Positions 1-9,836 of a stretch of 64,000 nt of DNA are shown piece after piece (the first letter of the stretch is position 1; every line of letters begins with the position of its first letter). A program made the translations under genes and the position numbers. The notes beneath the pieces were generated by a model that saw only the letters and a list, made by a program, of their open reading frames with translations, had not been told where the DNA came from and made no database searches. This DNA is from Parasphingorhabdus litoris DSM 22379 (GTDB taxonomy: Bacteria; Pseudomonadota; Alphaproteobacteria; Sphingomonadales; Sphingomonadaceae): assembly GCF_020906275.1 (NCBI RefSeq), contig NZ_CP086727.1, positions 124,001 through 188,000 of the forward strand. Direction: 5' to 3'.

Positions 1-63
1 TTACGTGTCAATGCAGCTCGTCTATTCGGCTACTGTATTTCTGATTAAGGATGTTATAACTCT

Positions 64-771
64 ATGACGATTCGTTTTTCTGTTCTTATGCTCAGCTTTT
101 TTTTGGCATCATGTGCGAGCTCCGGTGCTGTTGGAACCAGTTCTGATGTAACTGTCGTTTCAGAAGACGGTTTACCTGAACCAACCCGCTCGGATCTTCT
201 GGCAGCAAATCGGCCATATCTGATCGGACCATTTGACAAGCTTAAAATAGACGTTTTCGGTATCGAAGATCTAACAAAAGAAGTTCAGATTGATGCGAGT
301 GGGAGGCTATCATTTCCGCTTATAGGTGTCGTCGAGGCCTCTGGCCTTACACCGGGGGAACTGGCAGAAACTATTGAGCAGAGACTGCGTGGCAGATATG
401 TACGGGATCCGGAAGTCACTATAAACCTTGATGAAACAGTTAGCCAGGTTATCACGGTTGATGGCCAGGTTGGGGAACCGGGGCTCTACCCGGTTATTGG
501 CAGAATGACTCTTATGAGAGCTGTTGCGACGGCTGGCGGCACCTCAGAATTCGCAAAATTGAGCGACGTGGTCATTTTTCGTAACGTTCGCGGACAACAA
601 CTTGCGGGTCTTTACAATTTGAAAGCTATCCGACGTGGAAACTACGGTGATCCCGAAGTATTTGCTAACGATGTTATCATTGTGGGGGATTCTCAAGCGC
701 GAAGACTTTTCAAGGATATTTTGCAGGCGTCACCACTTTTGACAACGCCGCTCGTCATCCTCACTCGCTGA
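64..771 (+). CDS. Polysaccharide export outer-membrane lipoprotein (Wza/GumB-like)
   Basis: Likely forms the outer-membrane exit channel for a capsular or exopolysaccharide, working with the Wzc-like kinase encoded next. The 235-residue product has a lipoprotein signal with lipobox LASC, so Cys17 would be lipidated. A Poly_export domain follows (about residues 50-130, around the segment IGPFDKLKIDVFG), then an SLBB-type domain (about 135-225, from ITVDGQVGEPGLYPV). It is shorter than E. coli Wza (about 380 residues), as is usual for the GumB/OPX-A type. AAGGA lies about 13 bases before the ATG. Positions 1-63 hold only this upstream region. Family call is firm; the exact polymer is unknown. 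Confidence 0.9.
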   Translation: MTIRFSVLMLSFFLASCASSGAVGTSSDVTVVSEDGLPEPTRSDLLAANRPYLIGPFDKLKIDVFGIEDLTKEVQIDASGRLSFPLIGVVEASGLTPGELAETIEQRLRGRYVRDPEVTINLDETVSQVITVDGQVGEPGLYPVIGRMTLMRAVATAGGTSEFAKLSDVVIFRNVRGQQLAGLYNLKAIRRGNYGDPEVFANDVIIVGDSQARRLFKDILQASPLLTTPLVILTR

Positions 772-812
772 CTTAATGCAGCCCATTAGAAATATAAATC
801 GGAACCGCTCGC

Positions 813-2999
813 ATGAATCTAGTTAGTGACAATCAAGCGCAAAATCCGGGAACGCAGAATACCGGCTACTATGAGGATACCACACATGGGACTCCGCCAT
901 TGCTGCAATATTGGCATGCGATCCTGCGCCACAAAATAGCGATTGCGACCATTGTTGCAGTTACGCTGATGATTGGCGTACTGTTTACATTGCTTACAAC
1001 ACCTTACTATACGGCAACTTCGCGCATCGAGATCAATCGAACGCAGGATAAGGTAACCAATGTAGAAGGATTGCAGCAGGAAGATACAGGGCAAAATCTC
1101 GAATTTTATCAAACACAATATGCCTTACTCGAATCAAGATCACTAGCCGAGCGAGTTGCACGTGCACAGAATCTTGCAACACGTGACAGTTTCTTTGAAG
1201 CATTTGGGATTGATCCCGAAGGTGGCGGTCTATTGACCACAAAGGCCAATCCCAACAGTGCGGCCGAACGGAATCGGCGTTTGAAACTAGCGACCGATAT
1301 ATTGATTGAGCATATCTCAATTTCGCCCGTTCGCGGATCGAGTTTAGTCGATATTAGCTTCGAAAGCCCCAGCATCAAATTATCGGCTGACATAGCAAAT
1401 TCGTGGGTGACAGAATTTGTTGCATCGAACCTAGACCGGCGGTTTGATTCTAGTGCTGATGCGCGAAAGTTTCTGGAAGAACGACTGGAACAACTCCGCC
1501 AAAAGCTAGAAGATTCCGAAAGGCAGTTGGTATTTTATGCTGACCGAAAACAAATAGTCACTTTGTCATCGACAACCGGCGCCGATGGCCGCACAGTTGG
1601 TGGTCAGACATTGGCCACCGCAAATCTGGAATCGTTGAATGCAGAACTTGCACAGGCCACCGCCCAACGTATCGCTGCGGAGAGTGAAGCGAAGCAAAGT
1701 AGCGGCAACAAAGATTCATTGTCGTATCTAGCGATAAACGGTATCCGTCAGCAACGCGCCACGATCGCAGCCGAATATGCCAAACTTCTGGTTCAGTTTG
1801 AGCCTGAGTATCCGGAAGCGAAAGCCTTGGAATCGCAAATCGCTGCGCTGGATAGCGCGATTGCACAGGAAGAAGCGCGCATCCGGTCCGGAAACCAGGC
1901 GAGTTATAGGGAAGCTGTTGCTCGAGAAAAACAACTCAGCGAAAAAGTAAATCAGCTGAAAAACCTGTTCAGCGGTGAACGCCGTGCTTCTATTCAATAT
2001 GGTATTTACCAACGCGAAGTGGACACAAACAGGCAGCTCTATGAAGGCCTTTTGCAAAGATTTAAAGAAATCGGAGTTGCAGGTGTGGGCAGCAACAATA
2101 TTTCGATCGTTGACCGAGCCAGACTGCCAGACAAACCATCTAGTCCATTGCTTGTTTTGAATCTTTTGCTTGCCACTTTTGTAGGTCTGATTTTTGCAGG
2201 TTTGTACGTTTTCGTTTTTGAGCAAATTGATCAGACGGTGAAAGATCAGTCGGATGTCAGACCTAATCTGGGTATAGCCGGACTGGGTTCAATTCCCGAT
2301 TTAGAAAAGGACGACATTCTCGAGAGTCTGAAGGATAAGAAATCCTTAGCCTGGGAAGCTTATTTAAGTATCAGCACGAGTCTGTCGTTTCTAACAGACC
2401 ATGGCGTGCCGCGGTCGTTCCTTATGACTAGCACCCGGCCAAATGAAGGTAAAAGTACTTCTGCCATCTCTCTGGCAACGGTATTGGCGAGCACGGGACG
2501 CAAAGTACTCCTTGTTGATGCGGATATGCGTAATCCGTCTCTGCACGTTCTTTTGCAGGAAAAGAATAATGCTGGTCTGAGCACTTATCTGTCAGGACAG
2601 AATGAATTGGGTGATCTGATCCAAGTATCTGACGAATATAAGTTTCATGTGATGAAGGCCGGCCCTATTCCACCCAATGCCGCTGAGTTGCTTAGCAGTG
2701 ATAGGGTTGCCAAACTAGTTGCTCGACTGAATGACGAATTTGATCATATTATTATCGATGCTCCGCCCGTTCTCGGCCTTGCAGACATCCCGTTGTTAGC
2801 AAATACTGTTGAGGGTGTAGTTTACACAATTGAGGCCAACGGTCCCAAACTGAAAGCTATTGAGGCTGCATTGGAGCGAGTTCACACATCTCACGCAAAA
2901 ATATTCGGCGCTATCATTACAAAAGTCGCAAAACAGCATAGTGGGTACGGTTATAGTTATGAATATAGCTACGGAGGTAATGCTAGCGAACAGAGTTGA
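813..2999 (+). CDS. Wzc/ExoP-like polysaccharide co-polymerase with tyrosine autokinase domain
   Basis: Inner-membrane protein that controls chain length and export and probably autophosphorylates on tyrosine. A Wzz-type domain begins after residue 25, with a first membrane span at about 45-65, a long periplasmic coiled coil (about 200-440) and a second span at about 450-470. The cytoplasmic BY-kinase domain has Walker A (NEGKST, Lys547), Walker A' (LLVDADMRNP, about 570) and Walker B (IIIDAPP, Asp649). The tail (about 712-725) carries a tyrosine cluster in a Gly/Ser-rich context, the usual autophosphorylation site. At 728 residues it matches fused proteobacterial versions. It follows the export lipoprotein by 41 bases, so one operon is likely. 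Confidence 0.93.
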   Translation: MNLVSDNQAQNPGTQNTGYYEDTTHGTPPLLQYWHAILRHKIAIATIVAVTLMIGVLFTLLTTPYYTATSRIEINRTQDKVTNVEGLQQEDTGQNLEFYQTQYALLESRSLAERVARAQNLATRDSFFEAFGIDPEGGGLLTTKANPNSAAERNRRLKLATDILIEHISISPVRGSSLVDISFESPSIKLSADIANSWVTEFVASNLDRRFDSSADARKFLEERLEQLRQKLEDSERQLVFYADRKQIVTLSSTTGADGRTVGGQTLATANLESLNAELAQATAQRIAAESEAKQSSGNKDSLSYLAINGIRQQRATIAAEYAKLLVQFEPEYPEAKALESQIAALDSAIAQEEARIRSGNQASYREAVAREKQLSEKVNQLKNLFSGERRASIQYGIYQREVDTNRQLYEGLLQRFKEIGVAGVGSNNISIVDRARLPDKPSSPLLVLNLLLATFVGLIFAGLYVFVFEQIDQTVKDQSDVRPNLGIAGLGSIPDLEKDDILESLKDKKSLAWEAYLSISTSLSFLTDHGVPRSFLMTSTRPNEGKSTSAISLATVLASTGRKVLLVDADMRNPSLHVLLQEKNNAGLSTYLSGQNELGDLIQVSDEYKFHVMKAGPIPPNAAELLSSDRVAKLVARLNDEFDHIIIDAPPVLGLADIPLLANTVEGVVYTIEANGPKLKAIEAALERVHTSHAKIFGAIITKVAKQHSGYGYSYEYSYGGNASEQS

Positions 3000-3012
3000 T
3001 TTTTAACAATTT

Positions 3013-4272
3013 GTGATGAGCGCGATCACAAAGCTTCGGGCTCTTGTGCGAGTTGAAATTGGAAAAATAATGATTCGAACTGGTTTAATCCTGTTGGTTA
3101 CTATTGTGCTGTCATGTTTGACAACCATGAACGCCATCGGCGGCATAACAAAAAAGAAGAACCCAGACATTGCTTTGTCAGTATGGCCAAAAAATGGGTT
3201 TGGCTATCAAACTTCGGCGATCAATGCTTTTAAAGCAGCGATTGTTGAGAACAATGGTCAATTCCCTGACGATATCGATGAAGCCATTGTTACCCAGGCG
3301 AAAAAATCATTTCTATCTGAACCAACAGCAGCTGGGTCGGTTGCTCTTTTGGCGCTCAATGAAAATCAGGCTAAGCGTGAGAAGTTAATGATTTCGGCAC
3401 AGAAACTGTCAAAACGCGAACTGGTCAGCCAAACATGGTCGATATATGATAGTGCCGAGCGACAAAATGTGGCTCAGTTACTTTCTTACTATGATCTATC
3501 GATGCGTACTAGTCGTACGTCCAGTACAGCCTTGATTCCAGCAATTGTATCGGTCATCGGACAAGATGGTTTTGCAGAACCAATGGTGAATCTTCTAAAA
3601 AAGAACCCGCCATGGGCAGGCCAATTTTGGAAGCAAGCCGCGAACAACAAAGCAGCTATCATTTATGCTTCCAAATTACGTTCGTCGCTCGACGAAAGCC
3701 AAATTGACCGTTCGCAACTGCATGATCGCGATCTTGTTGTAAATCTAGTACGCAACAATCATTTTGAAGAAGTCGAGGAATTATATTCTCAATCGCTATC
3801 TGACAAAGAAGGGGCCAGGGGCATCACCCACGTTGCGAGATTAGATCGGCAACCTCTGTATCCGCCGCTAGACTGGCAACTCTTCTCAACAGGTAAATAT
3901 TTCGCCTTCATAGACACGGAAAACCGGATCCTCAATCTAAGCTCGACTGCTGGATCAAACGGGGTGATGGCTCGTCAACTACTGCGTATCAACCCAGGCG
4001 TGTATGACCTCTCACTAAATATTGTGGCAGACGATCTAGACATCGGCTCTTTGAGGGTGAGTTTGACATGCGCGGAACCTGCAGCGAAAAATGACGCTGT
4101 ATTTGCCGCGTCCCTTAAATCAGGTGCCAATATTAACCGCTTGTCCATTTCCCGCGATGCTTGTCGATATTTTTGGTTATCTATAGCGGTTAGGGCGGAT
4201 GAGCGCGTAGATGGACAGGATGTGGCTATTGATCAGATCGTTTTGAAACCAGTGAAAGATTCACAACTCTGA
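3013..4272 (+). CDS. Unknown single-span protein of the polysaccharide locus
   Basis: No named family recognised. The 419-residue product has one N-terminal hydrophobic segment (about residues 20-42), giving a membrane-anchored or secreted protein. A helical middle section (about 55-290) follows, and then a beta-rich end (about 295-419) that reads like a carbohydrate-binding jelly-roll module. That last reading is inference from the pattern only. The gene starts 13 bases after the wzc-like stop, at GTG or the adjacent ATG at 3016, so it is probably co-transcribed and works with the exporter. Its last 12 bases overlap the end of the convergent flippase gene. Confidence 0.7.
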   Translation: MMSAITKLRALVRVEIGKIMIRTGLILLVTIVLSCLTTMNAIGGITKKKNPDIALSVWPKNGFGYQTSAINAFKAAIVENNGQFPDDIDEAIVTQAKKSFLSEPTAAGSVALLALNENQAKREKLMISAQKLSKRELVSQTWSIYDSAERQNVAQLLSYYDLSMRTSRTSSTALIPAIVSVIGQDGFAEPMVNLLKKNPPWAGQFWKQAANNKAAIIYASKLRSSLDESQIDRSQLHDRDLVVNLVRNNHFEEVEELYSQSLSDKEGARGITHVARLDRQPLYPPLDWQLFSTGKYFAFIDTENRILNLSSTAGSNGVMARQLLRINPGVYDLSLNIVADDLDIGSLRVSLTCAEPAAKNDAVFAASLKSGANINRLSISRDACRYFWLSIAVRADERVDGQDVAIDQIVLKPVKDSQL

Positions 4273-5715
4273 TGGCACCTTAGAATTGTTGATGAAATTC
4301 CGATATTCTCTCCACGTAAGCATCATTGACGTGCCGATGGCAACCAAAGCAACTAGAAACGATTGTGCTGACGGCATCCCACTGGTCATAAATCTGATAT
4401 CGGTTTGTAGCGCACCAGCTGTGATTATCAGGGCGCTCAAAATCAAAGATATCTTAGCCATTGGCCATTTTGGACCACCCATATTCTGTGCGATGCCAGC
4501 CTCGAAAATCCACATTGAGAGATTGCTGGCGAAGAAGCCAATAGGGATGGCAATTATTCCTATGTGCTGGAAAAGCAACGAACTTAAGAGCAGTCCAGTG
4601 ACAAGATTTATGATGTAGAGCGCCAATTTTGTCTTGCTGGCTTTGGCTATAGTCAATCCAAGGCCGGTAAATGTTGAAAGGCTACGTAGGATAATGACCA
4701 GCCCGATAAATGGGAATAGGGTTGCTGCGATAGGATCTCCAATGGGCACAAATAGCGCGATGATTGTTTGAGCCATAAGCGCAAAGAGCACATAAATTGT
4801 CCCTATTAGGGTTGTGGCTATTATCGCGATAATATGGAAAGTTGAAATATCATTTTCGATATGTTTCTTAAGCGCATAAGGCGTCCACGCTGAGTTCAGA
4901 ACTTGGATCATGATGCCGAGCAGCAACGCCGGAAACGCAGCGGCTGCATAGCGAGCAAGAAGCAATGGGTCGCCAAAACGGAGAATCTGCATGCGTTCCA
5001 TGGCTGGTTGAAGGCTGGCGATTAAAACAATTATGCCGAGCGGGATGCCGTAGGTCAGCAAGGGTCTGACCTTGGAAAAGACAGTCGGCAAAATGGTGAC
5101 ATATCTTCTGACCTGAAAACTTGTGAAACAGGCTGCTGCAAAGGCTCCGGCAGTTAAAATACCGAAGAGCATGTATAAATTTACAATTGGTGCTGCGGCT
5201 ATTGCTATTAGGGGAGAGGTTCTCAAGATCAACCCGGTGCCTGTGGCCAGCAGGAAGGTCTTTCTGAGGAAAAGAGCTCGCATGAAGCTCGTATTTAGAG
5301 CGTAAACGGTCAGGCTCATGCCGTAGACAGCGAGCAAGAGAATTAAATGGAGATTCACAAACTGTCCTGGCAAATATCTGCTGACATATTGATAGAAAAT
5401 TGCCGTTACGATGGTGAAAAAAGCGGTAGCAGCGATTGTGATCGCATAAGCGGCACTTAGCAGCTTACCATGCTCATGCTGGTCATTTTTATCGAAAATC
5501 AACCGGACAATCGCGCTGTCATTGCCCATGGTGAAGATATTGGAAGCTATTATCCCAATAATGAGCAAATTGTCGAAATATCCAAATTCGGATGTTGTTA
5601 ACAGCCGTGCGGCGATCATAAGCACGATAAAGCGGACAGCTGCATTTGCCGCTACTCCGAAGCCATAAACCAGTAGGTCTGATCCGAATCGGGTTAACTG
5701 GTTTTTGGCGTTCAA
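4261..5715 (-). CDS. wzx: Wzx-like oligosaccharide flippase
   Basis: Predicted to move undecaprenyl-pyrophosphate-linked repeat units across the inner membrane. The 484-residue protein is almost entirely hydrophobic, with about 12-14 membrane segments and the N-terminal pattern of the MOP/polysaccharide_synt family (FGVAANAAVRFIVLMIAARLL near residues 19-39). The start is TTG at 5715, supported by AAGGA seven bases upstream. It lies 19 bases after the GT-C-like gene and ends the long minus-strand block, overlapping the convergent unknown gene by 12 bases. The symbol is functional shorthand, since sequence identity in this family is low. Confidence 0.85.
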   Translation of the reverse strand: MNAKNQLTRFGSDLLVYGFGVAANAAVRFIVLMIAARLLTTSEFGYFDNLLIIGIIASNIFTMGNDSAIVRLIFDKNDQHEHGKLLSAAYAITIAATAFFTIVTAIFYQYVSRYLPGQFVNLHLILLLAVYGMSLTVYALNTSFMRALFLRKTFLLATGTGLILRTSPLIAIAAAPIVNLYMLFGILTAGAFAAACFTSFQVRRYVTILPTVFSKVRPLLTYGIPLGIIVLIASLQPAMERMQILRFGDPLLLARYAAAAFPALLLGIMIQVLNSAWTPYALKKHIENDISTFHIIAIIATTLIGTIYVLFALMAQTIIALFVPIGDPIAATLFPFIGLVIILRSLSTFTGLGLTIAKASKTKLALYIINLVTGLLLSSLLFQHIGIIAIPIGFFASNLSMWIFEAGIAQNMGGPKWPMAKISLILSALIITAGALQTDIRFMTSGMPSAQSFLVALVAIGTSMMLTWREYRNFINNSKVPSEL

Positions 5716-5734
5716 AATTTTTCCTTGCTCGTTG

Positions 5735-7321
5735 TCAGCGGCTAGCGATCTTTCGGAGGAACATCATGATCTGTGGATGGTTCTCCAGTGAAATGGTTTC
5801 CCATTCATTGGCATTTGGCTTCCATTGTGGCAGTCGTTCCGTGAGATCTTCTTTTGCAATGATTAAGCAATCGACGCCGAACCGTTCATAAAGTTCCTCA
5901 GACTTGGACAGATCAGGAAAAGGGTAATCTTCGAACGGTTCTAGTTCCTTTTTTAACTCCATTGATGCAAGAATAGGGAAGAAAGTTCGATGCTTTGTTT
6001 CGACCATGACCCGGTATGGCGGTAGAACATGATAGGGGTAACTCAAGACGGTCCGTACGCTCGTCAGGCGATTTAACCTCGTAACCAAGGCGTTCTCATG
6101 ATCTTGTGTGCCGAAGGGTTGCAAGGTCGAAAATGTGATCAATTCTACGATCCAATAACCCAGACCATATAGGATGAGCAGCACCATAAGCCACTCATAT
6201 TGTGGGTCAGAAAAGTCCCAGAATTGTGTTAATGTGAGGCAAGTTAGAATTGCAACATGCGTGAGATATCGTTCGGCCTCGCCGAGGAAAAGTAGGTATT
6301 TGAAACTCGTCGCCAAATAAATTGCAAATCCTGAAACCACAACAATTTCTAGGCTGTTAATCGTCGAGAAACTGCCTTCGGCAAGTTGTGCGATTAAGGC
6401 TATGATCACCAGTACAAAAGCCGGTGCCTTCAGCAGCAGCAGTGTCAGGCTGTTTTTCGCAAACCAATTGAATATCAGATTTTGCAAGTTGCTGGTTAAG
6501 CGCTCTTTCTTGTTCCAAGCCCATAAGAGATTCAGCGAATTGCGATTGGCGACGAAGAGTTTGCCTTGGGCAACGCTTCGGAAATACCAATTCAAATGAT
6601 CAATCTGCTCCTTCAGGTTCCTCAAAAAGGCACCCCGTGACACGATGAGCGCGGTCAGGATCGCGAGAATAAATACTAGGGCCAATGCCCAGTCGGCGGT
6701 CAAAGAACTCACCAGAAGAACTATGAAAGTCAGCGCTTGTACGCCGAATTTTGATGACATTAAGATGGTTGCACCAAGGGCTATGCAGATGAGGAGTTTG
6801 GCTATCGGTAGCAACCCCAGGTCGAGGAACCAGACTAAAAAAACCAGCGGCAGAAACATTTCAGACACCATACGCGTTGTAAAATTGGCTACGCGTGGAC
6901 CGATAGATATTTTTGAAAAGCATAGCGGGGTAAAAATATAGAGTAGCGCGCAGCCCGCAATGGTCTGGTCAGGAATATTGCCCATGCGCATCAGCGAGAT
7001 GCATGCGAAGAGGAATAATGCGTCCAGCGCCGGATTGAGGAGGTGATTGAACCGGACTAGAAAATTTGCTGGCAGAAAACTGTATAACCAATGGGAAAAC
7101 AGCGGATAATAAAAGGAACCGCCATTTACTACGTCGGGATGAATAGCACCGAATGGACCGGATTTGCTCTTCCGGACGCTATCCACAAAGAAAATATGAC
7201 CCCAACTGTCAAACGCGGTGCCTTGTTTCCAAGTCAGGCTCAACCTTTGCAAAAAGCAAAATATAGGAAACCAATATAGGTGATGAGAGACTTCCTGTAT
7301 CAAATTAGAAATTCCATCCAT
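5735..7321 (-). CDS. Large multi-span membrane protein, GT-C-like; possible glycosyltransferase
   Basis: About ten hydrophobic segments occupy residues 15-410, and a soluble tail follows to residue 528. The first loop contains a conserved-looking DSWGH motif followed by a charged stretch and a second His-Pro-Asp. This resembles the first-loop acidic site of GT-C glycosyltransferases that use lipid-linked sugars. The C-terminal part (about 430-528) is soluble. ATG at 7321 is preferred to the TTG one codon earlier. Its place between the flippase and modification enzymes suggests sugar transfer or polymerisation. A Wzy-type polymerase role is the main alternative. The function is inferred. Confidence 0.6.
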   Translation of the reverse strand: MDGISNLIQEVSHHLYWFPIFCFLQRLSLTWKQGTAFDSWGHIFFVDSVRKSKSGPFGAIHPDVVNGGSFYYPLFSHWLYSFLPANFLVRFNHLLNPALDALFLFACISLMRMGNIPDQTIAGCALLYIFTPLCFSKISIGPRVANFTTRMVSEMFLPLVFLVWFLDLGLLPIAKLLICIALGATILMSSKFGVQALTFIVLLVSSLTADWALALVFILAILTALIVSRGAFLRNLKEQIDHLNWYFRSVAQGKLFVANRNSLNLLWAWNKKERLTSNLQNLIFNWFAKNSLTLLLLKAPAFVLVIIALIAQLAEGSFSTINSLEIVVVSGFAIYLATSFKYLLFLGEAERYLTHVAILTCLTLTQFWDFSDPQYEWLMVLLILYGLGYWIVELITFSTLQPFGTQDHENALVTRLNRLTSVRTVLSYPYHVLPPYRVMVETKHRTFFPILASMELKKELEPFEDYPFPDLSKSEELYERFGVDCLIIAKEDLTERLPQWKPNANEWETISLENHPQIMMFLRKIASR

Positions 7322-7378
7322 CAATATTGAACCGAAAAACTGATGCAGGTAAATTCTAAAGCTCTAGAGCAATGGAAT

Positions 7379-7903
7379 TCATAGTTGCAACTTGGCCGGA
7401 TTTCCCCAAGCTTTCGAATCATTAGGTATGTCGTTCAAAACCAAACTGTTCGCGCCAACTATGCAGCGATCCCCGATTTGAACGCCTTTGGCTATAATAG
7501 TATTTGGTCCAATATAGCAATCATCACCTATACGCGTTGTGCCATATTCATAGGCATCTTTCCCCCCCGAAATTGCCCAAGCCACAGTATCGTGAGAGTA
7601 AATTTGTACACCAGCGGAAATGGAGCAGTGGCTTCCGATCATCAGTCTACCCGAGCCGTCCAAAATCGTGTTGGGTCCGATCCAGCTATTTTTCCCGACC
7701 TGAACATCGCCGAACACGCACACATTGTCATAGACTGAAGCTCCCTCTTCAAAGCCTAATGCCTGCGCTTTTTCCCAACGATCTACAATATAATCACCGA
7801 ACGGAAGACTGCGGTCAAATTTCTCCTCGATCACTTTGTGTCGAGACTGCCAGAAATTTTTCAGATTATTCAGCAGGTTAATCAAAGCGTTTGTTCCAGC
7901 CAA
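7379..7903 (-). CDS. Hexapeptide-repeat acyltransferase (LbH family)
   Basis: Probably O- or N-acetylates a sugar of the polymer. The 174-residue product has left-handed beta-helix hexapeptide repeats from about residue 55 onward, including steps such as [11 protein letters not shown] and [15 protein letters not shown]. It ends in the usual loop NPAKL. The gene overlaps the end of asnB by 22 bases. The upstream start is TTG at 7903. A second TTG at 7888, which overlaps the asnB stop as TTGA, is an alternative. The overlap implies translational coupling with asnB. Substrate unknown. Confidence 0.75.
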   Translation of the reverse strand: MAGTNALINLLNNLKNFWQSRHKVIEEKFDRSLPFGDYIVDRWEKAQALGFEEGASVYDNVCVFGDVQVGKNSWIGPNTILDGSGRLMIGSHCSISAGVQIYSHDTVAWAISGGKDAYEYGTTRIGDDCYIGPNTIIAKGVQIGDRCIVGANSLVLNDIPNDSKAWGNPAKLQL

Positions 7904-9756
7904 CTATCAAAGTTCAATGCGGACCATATAAACAGTCTTCGGTTTTCATGGCCATCTAAATGCGTATTTATGATTCGATGGACAGTCTCACGATCAAGAT
8001 AATTATAAATTGGGCTGTCATTATCGACTAGCTTTTTGCGAACAAAATCGATGCTTTCACCGCGAAACCAACTGGCATCCGGCGCCGAGAATCCTTGTTT
8101 GGTCCCACCGGCGATCTCATCGGGAATATACTGCGCCATTACATCCCGCAGGATTTGTTTGCCGTCTTTGGTTTTCTGAAAATGTGGTGATTGTTTCTTC
8201 CCGATGTCGTTTTCGTTGATATCGATCGCATCAACGAGGTTGTTCAGTTTCATGCCAACGGGACATTTCATCGCAAAGTCTACCAAGTCATTGTCCATGA
8301 AGGGCACGCGGGTCTCTAGACTTTGCGACATGCTGATTTTGTCTTCAATGACGAACAAGCCATGCAGAAACGTCTTAGCTTCAAAGTAGAGGCTGTGATT
8401 GATATAGTCTTCAGGGCAATCCAACTGATTGTCGTGACTCTTGAAAACATCACGAAATATATCACGTGGGTCTATGTTGTTTGCGACTTCGGTGATCGGA
8501 GAGAACAGCGCGTTCCGGTCTTGTTCATGAATCAATCGGTGCCAAAATTGATAATACTGACCAACATAATCATCGAAGTTCTGGCAATTGACGGCTCGAT
8601 AGTAACGCCATGGATAGCCGCCAAACAATTCATCTCCACCAGCACCAGACAGCACAACCTTGACGAATTTGCTGGCCAGTTTTGCGGCATAAAAATTCGG
8701 ATAGCTTTGGCCGACGCGGGGTTCCTCGATATGATAGGCGAGGGTGCTGAGGCATCGCTCCATGTCGCCTGCTTTAAGGACCATCTCATAGTGCTCAGTG
8801 CGGAATACGGCCGACATGGCCTCCGCTTTCTGTCGCTCATCATATGCCAGTTCAATGCCCGATGCGGAACTGATGTCGAAGCCACATGTGAACGTTTTTA
8901 TATAGGGCACTTCGTTCACTGCCAGCGCAGTTAACGTACCTGAATCCATACCCCCAGATAGGTATGAACCGACCTCGACGTCGCTCACCATCTGCCGATA
9001 AACCGCTTGTGTTAAAAGCCGATCCAACTCTTCCCTATATTCCCGCGGATCATATTTACCGCGCGGCTCTTCGAAATGATAATCCCAATATCGGGTAGTA
9101 GAAATTCTGCCACCCGATGACATATCCAATTCGAGGACGGTCGCGGGTGGAAGGATTGAAATACCTTCGAGCAGCGTGCGATCGGTGAATATATTCTGGA
9201 AAGTGAAATACTCGACCAAAGCGGCCCGATCCATGGAGCGATGAACGTGGGAGTTTGCCAGAATGGCTTTCTGCTCTGAACCAAACAGGAATTGATTGCC
9301 AGTTCTGCTCCAATAGACTGGCTTAATGCCATAACGATCTCGGGCTAAGAACAACGAATTTCGAACTTTGTCCCAAATGGCGAATGCGAACATGCCGTTG
9401 AACCGTTCAACGCATTTCGGTCCCCAGGCCCGCCATGCTTCTAACACAACTTCGGAGTCGGCTTGAGACTTAAACGCATGACCTAAAGCTTGTAACTCCA
9501 ACCGCAACTCACGGAAATTATATACTTCGCCATTATAGCTCAGCACGAAATTGCCGTCGGAAGTCTGCATAGGCTGGCTACCAAGCGATGAAATGTCGAT
9601 TATGGAAAGTCTGCGGTGACCCAGGCCGATATTGTTGTCGACAAAATAGCCACTGCCATCAGGGCCTCGATGTTCGACCGCGTCCGCCATAGCCTGCAAA
9701 GACGACCGTGACACCGGCTTACCATCGAGATTTGCTATGCCGATAATTCCGCACAT
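7882..9756 (-). CDS. asnB: Glutamine-dependent asparagine-synthase-like amidotransferase
   Basis: Class II glutamine amidotransferase fused to an ATP-pyrophosphatase synthase domain, 624 residues. The start [10 protein letters not shown] puts the catalytic nucleophile at Cys2. The glutaminase domain spans about residues 1-210. The synthase domain begins near 240, with the PP-loop SGGMDSGT. The family makes asparagine. Members inside O-antigen and capsule loci are instead thought to amidate uronic-acid carboxyls, as proposed for WbpS of Pseudomonas aeruginosa. The position here, beside WbpABDE genes, favours that role, but this is inference. Confidence 0.85.
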   Translation of the reverse strand: MCGIIGIANLDGKPVSRSSLQAMADAVEHRGPDGSGYFVDNNIGLGHRRLSIIDISSLGSQPMQTSDGNFVLSYNGEVYNFRELRLELQALGHAFKSQADSEVVLEAWRAWGPKCVERFNGMFAFAIWDKVRNSLFLARDRYGIKPVYWSRTGNQFLFGSEQKAILANSHVHRSMDRAALVEYFTFQNIFTDRTLLEGISILPPATVLELDMSSGGRISTTRYWDYHFEEPRGKYDPREYREELDRLLTQAVYRQMVSDVEVGSYLSGGMDSGTLTALAVNEVPYIKTFTCGFDISSASGIELAYDERQKAEAMSAVFRTEHYEMVLKAGDMERCLSTLAYHIEEPRVGQSYPNFYAAKLASKFVKVVLSGAGGDELFGGYPWRYYRAVNCQNFDDYVGQYYQFWHRLIHEQDRNALFSPITEVANNIDPRDIFRDVFKSHDNQLDCPEDYINHSLYFEAKTFLHGLFVIEDKISMSQSLETRVPFMDNDLVDFAMKCPVGMKLNNLVDAIDINENDIGKKQSPHFQKTKDGKQILRDVMAQYIPDEIAGGTKQGFSAPDASWFRGESIDFVRKKLVDNDSPIYNYLDRETVHRIINTHLDGHENRRLFIWSALNFDSWLEQTL

Positions 9757-9836
9757 GATATTATGTTCCTAGCCCGTCGTCCATTTGACGAAATTCAATA
9801 CAGAAAAATTACTTAATTTCTCAGTCAATTGTAGCG

